From Saprospiraceae bacterium (GTDB lineage Bacteria > Bacteroidota > Bacteroidia > Chitinophagales > Saprospiraceae): DNA of 8,287 bases. The translations under genes and the position numbers were made by a program. Positions 1-5,130 of the stretch are shown here, piece after piece (within the stretch, counting starts at the first letter, position 1; each line of letters starts with the position of its first letter). The stretch is from NCBI GenBank assembly GCA_027031185.1, contig JALVEF010000419.1, positions 1-8,287 of the forward strand, in the 5' to 3' direction. The notes under the pieces are model-generated. The model was given only the letters and a program-made list of their open reading frames with translations, did not search any database and was not told the origin of the DNA.

Positions 1-17
1 GTAGTATTAAATTATCA

Positions 18-1043
18 TTACCGCCCCGCCGAACCGCTTTCGGAATCACGTTTTGCCTTTTCGACCCGGGCCCGGTCATAAGCATTGATGATCTCCTTGA
101 CCAAGCGGTGACGGACCACATCGGATACCCCAAATTGCACAAAGCCAATGCCGCGCACATCCTTCAACAAATCGGTAGCATGGCGCAGGCCCGAACGCTG
201 GTGCCCCGGCAAGTCCACCTGCGACAAATCACCCGTGACAATACATTTTGCATTGGGGCCGAGCCGCGTCAAAAACATTTTGATCTGGAGCGAGGAAGCA
301 TTCTGTGCCTCGTCCATGATGATAAAGGCGTTGTCCAGCGTGCGCCCGCGCATATAGGCCAGCGGAGCAATTTCAATGATGCGGTTTTCTTCAAAATAAC
401 GGAGCTTGTCCGGCGAAAACATATCATCCAATGCATCATAAAGCGGTCGCAAAAACGGATCTATCTTCTCCTTCAGGTCACCGGGCAAAAAGCCCAGATT
501 TTCACCGGCCTCAATAGCAGGCCGGGTTAGGATGATGCGATTGACCTGCTTGTTTTTCAGGGCACTGACCGCCAACGCCACGGCCAGATAGGTCTTTCCG
601 GTACCGGCCGGGCCAGTGACAAAGACAATATCATTGGCTCGCGTGACGCGGACCATCTCCTCCTGGGTGGGCGTTTTGGCTTTGATAACCTTGCCACCGC
701 GCCCATGCACGATGACCGATCCGCCGGCAAAGCCATTGGCATTATGGGCGGGATGCGTACCCTCCAAGAGCAGATTGATCGTCCCCGGCGTCAAATCCCC
801 GCTGTGCCTGAGCACTTGCATCATTTGTTCCAGGATACTTTTGACGCGCTGAACCTCCTTTTTGTCCCCTTCAATCTTGATGTCGGAGCCACGAGAGGAG
901 ATCTGTACCTCCGAAAAGTATTGGCGCACCATATCCAAGTGTACGTGATGCTCACCAAAAAAGGCGCGCGGATCCAATTGATTCAGACTCAATTTTACTA
1001 CACTCAATCGCTTGATATTTTTGGTCTTTTGTGCTTCTGCCAT
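18..1043 (-). CDS. phoH: PhoH family ATPase (PhoH/YbeZ type)
   Basis: This 341-residue protein is a complete PhoH-type P-loop ATPase, a cytoplasmic family related to the helicase superfamily 1 core and linked to RNA metabolism; the E. coli relative YbeZ works with the rRNA maturation endonuclease YbeY. Walker A is GPAGTGKT at residues 144-151 and Walker B is FIIMDEAQN at 240-248. Other family blocks are ILTRPAIEAGENLGFLPGD (about 171-189), MRGRTL (231-236) and VTGDLSQVDLP (269-279). The first 120 residues form the usual N-terminal region. The length matches YbeZ (about 346). The ATG at 1043 is the natural start; no Shine-Dalgarno is visible, as is normal in this phylum. The stop is TAA at 18-20. 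The gene diverges from the DUF62 gene. No ybeY is in the window. The exact cellular role is inferred from the family only. Confidence 0.95.
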   Translation of the reverse strand: MAEAQKTKNIKRLSVVKLSLNQLDPRAFFGEHHVHLDMVRQYFSEVQISSRGSDIKIEGDKKEVQRVKSILEQMMQVLRHSGDLTPGTINLLLEGTHPAHNANGFAGGSVIVHGRGGKVIKAKTPTQEEMVRVTRANDIVFVTGPAGTGKTYLAVALAVSALKNKQVNRIILTRPAIEAGENLGFLPGDLKEKIDPFLRPLYDALDDMFSPDKLRYFEENRIIEIAPLAYMRGRTLDNAFIIMDEAQNASSLQIKMFLTRLGPNAKCIVTGDLSQVDLPGHQRSGLRHATDLLKDVRGIGFVQFGVSDVVRHRLVKEIINAYDRARVEKAKRDSESGSAGR

Positions 1044-1149
1044 GGGCGAAAATCATTTGTAATACCGGCACACATAGCAACTGCCGGAAGCAAAAGCACC
1101 CCCGGCATACCTGATGGCGGGTCATTCAAAGCTTTATGGGGAGTTTTTC

Positions 1150-1167
1150 ATAGTTTTGCCCCGCACT
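1150..1167 (+). repeat. Intergenic motif copy 1 (ATAG...TTGCCCCGCACT)
   Basis: ATAGTTTTGCCCCGCACT here resembles ATAGCTTGCCCCGCACT at 8147-8163; the two differ by one base inserted and one substituted. The core GCCCCGCAC also occurs inverted at 1953-1961, just after the DUF62 stop. All three copies are outside coding sequence if DUF62 starts at 1186. It overlaps the putative -7 element, so it may be a promoter-linked motif or a remnant of a dispersed repeat. Confidence 0.35.
1151..1158 (+). promoter_or_regulatory. Putative Bacteroidota -7 element for DUF62 gene
   Basis: TAGTTTTG is an exact match to the Bacteroidota sigma factor -7 consensus TAnnTTTG. Transcription would begin near 1164, leaving a leader of about 20 bases before the ATG at 1186. 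That favours 1186 over the in-frame ATGs at 1114, which would lie upstream of the transcript, and at 1168, which would be almost leaderless. No convincing -33 TTTG is seen at the right distance, so this remains a candidate. Confidence 0.4.
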
Positions 1168-1185
1168 ATGAACATAAATTCCGGT

Positions 1186-1950
1186 ATGCAAATCGTCACA
1201 CTCATCACCGATTTGGGCTATGAGGACCACTATGCCGCCATATTAAAAGGGCGACTTTTGCGCACGGATCCCACGCTGCAATTGGTGGACATCACCCACG
1301 GCATTCAGCCATTCGACATAGCCGAAGCGGCCTTTGTGCTGCGCAACAGCTGGTTTCACTTTCCCAATGGGACCATCCACATCTGCACGGTCCTCACGGG
1401 GGAGCACAATCCCGATGAATGGATAGCAATAAAACACCTGGAACACTACTTTTTGTTGCCGGCCAATGGCATTTTTTCTTTGGCTTTTCCCGATTTGAAG
1501 ACACAAGTCCGGGCTTATCAGCTCAAACCACCTTCCCGCATCCCCTACTCCCATCTGGCAGATGCCATACGGCACCTGCTACACAAGGAAGATCCGGAAA
1601 AAATCGGCCCCCCCGTTGAGATTACCCAACGGATAAGCCTGCAACCCGTCGTCGGCCCCGATTATATTAGAGGTGAAATCATCCACATTGACCGCTACGG
1701 CAACGTCATATCCAACATCACCAAAGCATTGTTTGACAAAGTGGGCCGCGGACGCCGGTGCAAGGTTTATTTTCACCGCTATGACCCGATCCTGCGTATC
1801 AGCCAATCCTACCAGGATGTGGAGCCGGGCGAGCAAGTTTGCCTGTTCAATTCATCTAACCTGCTGGAAATCGGCATCAACATGGGCAATGCCGCCCAAC
1901 TGTATGCCCTTTCCAAAGACAGCACCATCCAGATAGATTTTTTCGACTGA
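1186..1950 (+). CDS. DUF62 / SAM hydroxide adenosyltransferase family protein, divergent active site
   Basis: This protein (254 residues from the ATG at 1186) belongs to the DUF62 family, whose characterised members hydrolyse S-adenosylmethionine to adenosine and methionine and which includes the SAM-dependent chlorinase and fluorinase. The N-terminal domain starts with VTLITDLG (4-11) and has VDITHGIQPFDIAEAAFVL (34-52). The C-terminal domain keeps the SAM-binding signatures IHIDRYGNVISNIT (166-179), LFNSSNLLEIG (220-230) and GNAA (234-237). Three blocks are altered. The usual V-D-P-G-V-G with a following Arg reads TVLTGEHNPDEW (68-79). The usual PDNG reads PANG (92-95). The usual FHGRD.F reads IPYSHLADAI (119-128). 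The Asp-Arg-His triad reported for active DUF62 enzymes therefore appears absent. The start is chosen because family members begin two or three residues before TLTTDFG and because a -7 element lies at 1151-1158; in-frame ATGs at 1168 and 1114 would give 260 or 278 residues. Family assignment is firm, activity is doubtful. Confidence 0.88.
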   Translation: MQIVTLITDLGYEDHYAAILKGRLLRTDPTLQLVDITHGIQPFDIAEAAFVLRNSWFHFPNGTIHICTVLTGEHNPDEWIAIKHLEHYFLLPANGIFSLAFPDLKTQVRAYQLKPPSRIPYSHLADAIRHLLHKEDPEKIGPPVEITQRISLQPVVGPDYIRGEIIHIDRYGNVISNITKALFDKVGRGRRCKVYFHRYDPILRISQSYQDVEPGEQVCLFNSSNLLEIGINMGNAAQLYALSKDSTIQIDFFD

Positions 1951-2013
1951 CGGTGCGGGGCGGCAATGCACGGGCGGCATTCCTACCTATTCACGCCCCA
2001 AAGTCACACCGAA

Positions 2014-2475
2014 TTACTCAGGATTATGGTGCTTGACAAAACGCTCCAGCGCATCATCCAACAAATCATATACATACTCAAAAGCACCAAAATCATGATA
2101 ATAAGGGTCGGGAATATAGCCCGGCCCCGATGGCTCCATATAATCGCCAATGAGCTTTACCTTGTCGCGCTGGGCATCGGTCCGGCACATGGCGCGCACC
2201 GTCTCCCACACGGGGCGATCCATACAGAGGATGACGTCATAGTCGTCCAGGTCTTGCCGGCTCAACATCCGGGCACGCTGCCCGCTAATATCCAATCCCT
2301 GCTGACGGGCCACCTGGATAGAACGCTCATCCGGCGGCTCTCCTACATGATATGCCGCCGTGGCGGCGGAGTCAATCTCCCAATCCAAGTCCCTTTCTTC
2401 CACTTTGCGCTCCAAAATGCCCTGAGCCAGTGGCGACCGGCAGATATTGCCGTAGCAGACCATTAAAACTTTCAT
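2014..2475 (-). CDS. Low-molecular-weight protein tyrosine phosphatase
   Basis: This complete 153-residue cytoplasmic phosphatase has the family's usual length. The catalytic P-loop lies at the very N-terminus as C7-YGNIC-R13-S14, with C7 as nucleophile and R13 binding phosphate. The general acid is D123 in the DPYY motif (123-126), followed by FEYVYDLLDDALERF, the typical C-terminal helix. The block DSAATAAYHVGEPPDERS (35-52) matches the family's DSAGT..WHVGEPPD.R with Ala for the first Gly. Members remove phosphate from tyrosine residues, often opposite bacterial tyrosine kinases that control polysaccharide export. Some orthologues are annotated as arginine phosphatases, which cannot be excluded. 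No kinase or polysaccharide gene is in the window. It starts 10 bases downstream of the thyA stop and is probably co-transcribed with it. A 63-base spacer separates its stop from the convergent DUF62 stop. Confidence 0.95.
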   Translation of the reverse strand: MKVLMVCYGNICRSPLAQGILERKVEERDLDWEIDSAATAAYHVGEPPDERSIQVARQQGLDISGQRARMLSRQDLDDYDVILCMDRPVWETVRAMCRTDAQRDKVKLIGDYMEPSGPGYIPDPYYHDFGAFEYVYDLLDDALERFVKHHNPE

Positions 2476-2485
2476 AGTCTCACAT

Positions 2486-3280
2486 TCAGACAGCGACAGG
2501 CGCTTTTATGTGGGGGTACGGATTATAGTCCACCAACCTAAAGTCGGTGTAGTCAAACTTATCAATGTCCCTGACTTCAGGATTCAATATCATTTTTGGT
2601 AAGGGGCGCGGCATGCGCGAAAGTTGCAAGCGTGCTTGTTCGAAGTGATTCTTATATAGATGCACATCCCCAAAGGTATGCACAAAGTCACCGGCTTGCA
2701 AGCCGGTCACCTGCGCCACCATCATGGTCAACAATGCATAAGACGCAATGTTGAAGGGGACACCCAAGAAAATGTCGGCAGAGCGCTGATAGAGCTGGCA
2801 GGACAGCTTCCCGTCCGCCACATAAAATTGGAAGAGCACATGGCAGGGGCTGAGCACCATGGCATCCAGGTCACATACATTCCAGGCTGACACCAAAATG
2901 CGGCGGGACTCCGGATGGTGCCTGATGGTATCAATAGCCCGCGCAATTTGGTCATGTACCCGCCCATCGGGCCCTTCCCACCGGCGCCATTGCTTACCAT
3001 AAATGGGGCCAAGGTCCCCATCCTCGCGCGCCCACTCATTCCAGATGCGCACGCCGTGGTCTTGCAAATACTTGACGTTGGTGTCTCCCTTGAGAAACCA
3101 CAGCAACTCGTAAATGATGGATTTGAGATGGAGCTTCTTGGTCGTCAGCAAGGGAAAGCCCTCCTGCAAGTCAAATCGCATCTGGTAACCAAACACGCTC
3201 CGGGTCCCGACTCCGGTACGGTCATCCTTATCGGTCCCATGCCGGAGAATATGGTCCAACAGGTCGAGGTATTGTCTCAT
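2486..3280 (-). CDS. thyA: Thymidylate synthase
   Basis: ThyA methylates dUMP to dTMP with methylenetetrahydrofolate, producing dihydrofolate. From the ATG at 3280 the protein is 264 residues, exactly the length of E. coli ThyA, and the numbering coincides: R21 in DDRTGVGTRSVFG (phosphate binding), catalytic C146 in LSPCHVLFQFYV, then QLYQRSADIFLGVPFNIASYALL and the C-terminal HIKAPVAV, which closes over the active site. An in-frame ATG at 3328 would add 16 residues (MCRFVAKIGKFVNAHI) with no counterpart in the family and would run through the proposed promoter, so 3280 is preferred. E. coli has Cys where this protein has Ala in QRSADIF, which is tolerated in the family. No folA or flavin-dependent thyX is in the window. 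thyA is first in a likely operon with the downstream phosphatase gene and diverges from the UbiD gene across 51 bases. Confidence 0.97.
   Translation of the reverse strand: MRQYLDLLDHILRHGTDKDDRTGVGTRSVFGYQMRFDLQEGFPLLTTKKLHLKSIIYELLWFLKGDTNVKYLQDHGVRIWNEWAREDGDLGPIYGKQWRRWEGPDGRVHDQIARAIDTIRHHPESRRILVSAWNVCDLDAMVLSPCHVLFQFYVADGKLSCQLYQRSADIFLGVPFNIASYALLTMMVAQVTGLQAGDFVHTFGDVHLYKNHFEQARLQLSRMPRPLPKMILNPEVRDIDKFDYTDFRLVDYNPYPHIKAPVAV
2690..2707. repeat. 18-bp perfect palindrome inside thyA
   Basis: ACCGGCTTGCAAGCCGGT is identical to its reverse complement. It lies in the thyA codons for the residues TGLQAG. As single-stranded RNA or DNA it can fold as a 7-bp GC-rich stem (ACCGGCT with AGCCGGT) on a TGCA tetraloop. 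After one mismatch on each side, two further complementary pairs follow (2687-2688 with 2709-2710). As a duplex it could be a symmetric binding site. No function is claimed. Confidence 0.7.
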
Positions 3281-3302
3281 AATATGTGCGTTGACAAATT
3301 TG
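3272..3302 (+). promoter_or_regulatory. Putative ubiD-family gene promoter
   Basis: On the plus strand TTG at 3272-3274 is followed after 20 bases by CAAATTTG at 3295-3302, one mismatch from TAnnTTTG. Transcription would begin near 3309, about 23 bases before the ATG at 3332. CAAATTTG is itself a perfect palindrome. The site sits inside the thyA leader and faces the thyA promoter. It is weaker than the thyA candidate. Confidence 0.3.
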
Positions 3303-3315
3303 CCTATTTTCGCCA

Positions 3316-3343
3316 CAAATCTACACAATTAATGGGATACAAA
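3316..3343 (-). promoter_or_regulatory. Putative thyA promoter (Bacteroidota type)
   Basis: On the minus strand, TTTG at 3343-3340 is followed after 16 bases by TAGATTTG at 3323-3316, an exact match to TAnnTTTG. The spacer is slightly short for the -33/-7 pair. Transcription would start near 3309 and give a leader of about 30 bases before the ATG at 3280. The -33 box falls inside the first codons of the divergent UbiD gene. Confidence 0.45.
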
Positions 3344-5128
3344 TCGCTCGCGGAATGCATTCGGGATTTGGAGCGCACCGGCCGGCTCAAACGCATCAGC
3401 CGCGAGGTGGACCCTTATTTGGAAATGGCCGACATTCATTTGGAGACCCACGCCAAAGGTGGGCCGGCCCTGTTGTTTGAGCGCGTCAAAGGCAGTCCGT
3501 TCCCCGCTGTCTCCAATCTCTTTGGCACCTTTGAGCGCACCGAGTACATCTTTCGCAATGAAATCCCGCGGGTGCGCGCCTTTTTGCGCCTGCGGAGCGC
3601 ACCGCAAGTGGTGCTACGCCATCCATGGCGATACAGACATATCCTGCGTACCGCCCTGACGGCACTGCCCAAACGACAATACCGCCGCCCGCCGGTATTG
3701 TCCGGCCGGACCACACTGAGCCGGCTGCCGCAAATCGTCAGCTGGCCACAGGACGGCGGCGCCTTCATCACCCTGCCACAGGTACTGACCCTGCCCCCGG
3801 GTGTACGCAATATCTTACAGGCCAATATCGGCATGTACCGCATCCAAATAAGCGGCAACGACTACATCCCGGACAAAGAAGCGGGCTTGCATTACCAACT
3901 GCATCGCGGCATCGGTATCCATCACCAATTGTACAACGAGACGGAGGAAGACTTCCGCGTGAGCATCTTTATTGGCGGACCACCGGCACATACATTCGCC
4001 GCCATCATGCCCTTGCCGGAAACGGTGTCGGAAGTGACGATAGCAGGCATGCTCAACAGCCGCCGCTTTCGATATTTCATGAAAGACGGCTACGTGCTGT
4101 CGGCTGATGCCGACTTCGTCATCACGGGCATCGTCAAGAAGGGCGAATTAAAGCCGGAAGGCCCGTTTGGCGACCATTTGGGCTATTACAGCCTCCGCCA
4201 CGACTTTCCCGTCCTGAAGGTGACAGGCGTCTATCATCGGCGCGATGCTATCTGGCCGTTTACAGTCGTAGGCAGGCCTCCGCAAGAGGACAGCAGTTTC
4301 GGCCATTTGATCCACCTGCTGACGGCCGACGTCGTCCAACAAGAATTCCCGGGCATCCGGGAAGTGCACGCCGTGGACGAAGCGGGGGTTCATCCCCTGC
4401 TGCTGGCCATCGGATCAGAACGATACATGCCGTTTGAGCGACTGGGACGCCATCATCAGGCGGAACGACCGGAGGAAATACTGACGCAAGCATTTCATCT
4501 GCTGGGCAAGGGGCAGACCTCGCTCGCCAAATTTTTGATCATCGCCGACGGGACGCCATATCCCGGCTTGCGCACCAAAGACATCAAGGCCTTTTTCGGC
4601 CATGTGCTGTCCCGCATTCGCTGGCAGCGGGACTTGCACTTCATCACGCACACCACGATGGACACGCTCGATTATTCCGGAGACAGCTGGAACGGCGGCT
4701 CCAAGCTCATCATGGCTTGCGCAGGCACGCCCGTGCGGCGGCCGGCGACAATGCGCCCTGCCACACTTCCGCTTCCGGAGGGCTTCACCGGCTATGAAGT
4801 AGTGTTGCCCGGCATCCTGGCGGTCACGGGACCGGCGTACCGGGACCGCCGGACGGGACGGCAGCAGATGCGCCGGCTCGCCATGGCCCTGCCGGCCGGT
4901 TTGGTGGAGTCCTTTCCGCTCATTGTAGTGACAGACGACTGCCACTACCTGGCGGCCTCCCTGGCCAATTTCCTGTGGGTGAGTTTTACCCGCGCGGACC
5001 CGGCACAAGATATTTACGGTGTAAATGATTTTGTCTTAGACAAGCATTGGGGCTGCGAGGGCCCCCTGCTCCTGGATGCGCGCGCCAAGCCACATCATGC
5101 TCCTGCCCTAATCCGGTCAACGGATTAG
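3332..5128 (+). CDS. UbiD family prenyl-FMN-dependent decarboxylase
   Basis: This 598-residue protein is a UbiD-type decarboxylase, a family that removes carboxyl groups from aromatic or unsaturated acids using prenylated FMN made by UbiX. It begins like Bacteroidota menaquinone-biosynthesis decarboxylases (YKSLAECIRDLERTGRLKRI). Motifs fit the Fdc1/UbiD template: NIGMYR at 165-170 gives the metal-binding Asn165 and catalytic Arg170; PEGPFGDH at 275-282 gives Glu276 and Asp281, completing the Arg-Glu-Asp/Glu set; GRPPQED is at 314-320. Length fits the longer Bacteroidota branch rather than the roughly 490-residue E. coli UbiD. A role in quinone synthesis is the likeliest, but the substrate cannot be read from sequence, and no ubiX or men/mqn gene is in the window. 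The ATG at 3332 is chosen because homology begins at once. The open frame extends upstream to 2915, but that part is antisense to thyA. The 3' end overlaps the convergent gene by 12 bases. Confidence 0.92.
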   Translation: MGYKSLAECIRDLERTGRLKRISREVDPYLEMADIHLETHAKGGPALLFERVKGSPFPAVSNLFGTFERTEYIFRNEIPRVRAFLRLRSAPQVVLRHPWRYRHILRTALTALPKRQYRRPPVLSGRTTLSRLPQIVSWPQDGGAFITLPQVLTLPPGVRNILQANIGMYRIQISGNDYIPDKEAGLHYQLHRGIGIHHQLYNETEEDFRVSIFIGGPPAHTFAAIMPLPETVSEVTIAGMLNSRRFRYFMKDGYVLSADADFVITGIVKKGELKPEGPFGDHLGYYSLRHDFPVLKVTGVYHRRDAIWPFTVVGRPPQEDSSFGHLIHLLTADVVQQEFPGIREVHAVDEAGVHPLLLAIGSERYMPFERLGRHHQAERPEEILTQAFHLLGKGQTSLAKFLIIADGTPYPGLRTKDIKAFFGHVLSRIRWQRDLHFITHTTMDTLDYSGDSWNGGSKLIMACAGTPVRRPATMRPATLPLPEGFTGYEVVLPGILAVTGPAYRDRRTGRQQMRRLAMALPAGLVESFPLIVVTDDCHYLAASLANFLWVSFTRADPAQDIYGVNDFVLDKHWGCEGPLLLDARAKPHHAPALIRSTD

Positions 5129-5130
5129 GG
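5106..5130. terminator. Perfect hairpin across two overlapping convergent gene ends
   Basis: CCCTAATCCG (5106-5115) and CGGATTAGGG (5121-5130) are exact reverse complements around the 5-base loop GTCAA, giving a 10-bp stem. The UbiD-family stop TAG (5126-5128) lies in the right arm, and the stop TGA of the minus-strand gene (5119-5117) lies in the loop. The same hairpin forms in both transcripts. No T-run follows on either strand, so it is not a textbook intrinsic terminator; it may act as a bidirectional pause or terminator, or protect the 3' ends of both mRNAs. Confidence 0.55.

Larger units (their letters stand above)
1044..1185. promoter_or_regulatory. Divergent intergenic region between phoH and DUF62 gene
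   Basis: These 142 bases separate two divergently transcribed genes and should hold both promoters. Toward DUF62 there is an exact TAnnTTTG element at 1151-1158. Toward phoH the best candidate is TGCTTTTG, read on the minus strand from 1098 to 1091, with one mismatch to TAnnTTTG and no clear -33 box. Three short complementary blocks lie here: CCGGCA at 1065-1070, TGCCGG at 1082-1087 and CCGGCA at 1102-1107. Confidence 0.5.

Noticed and set aside
705..1223. A 172-codon plus-strand open frame spanning the phoH start and the divergent spacer.
   Set aside because: It is mostly antisense to phoH and overlaps the DUF62 start; no family motif is visible.
1951..2013. Possible terminator between the convergent DUF62 and phosphatase genes (GGGGCG at 1957-1962 with CGCCCC at 1994-1999).
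   Set aside because: Only six pairs with a 31-base loop and no T-run.
2915..3331. The UbiD-family reading frame stays open for 139 codons upstream of 3332, suggesting a much longer protein.
   Set aside because: That stretch is antisense to thyA, shows no family resemblance, and UbiD homology begins at the ATG at 3332.
3699..3710. 12-bp palindrome GTCCGGCCGGAC in the UbiD-family gene.
   Set aside because: About two palindromes of this length are expected by chance in a window this size.
4415..5008. A 197-codon open frame on the minus strand.
   Set aside because: It is antisense to the UbiD-family gene and shows no recognisable motif; such frames are common in GC-rich coding DNA.
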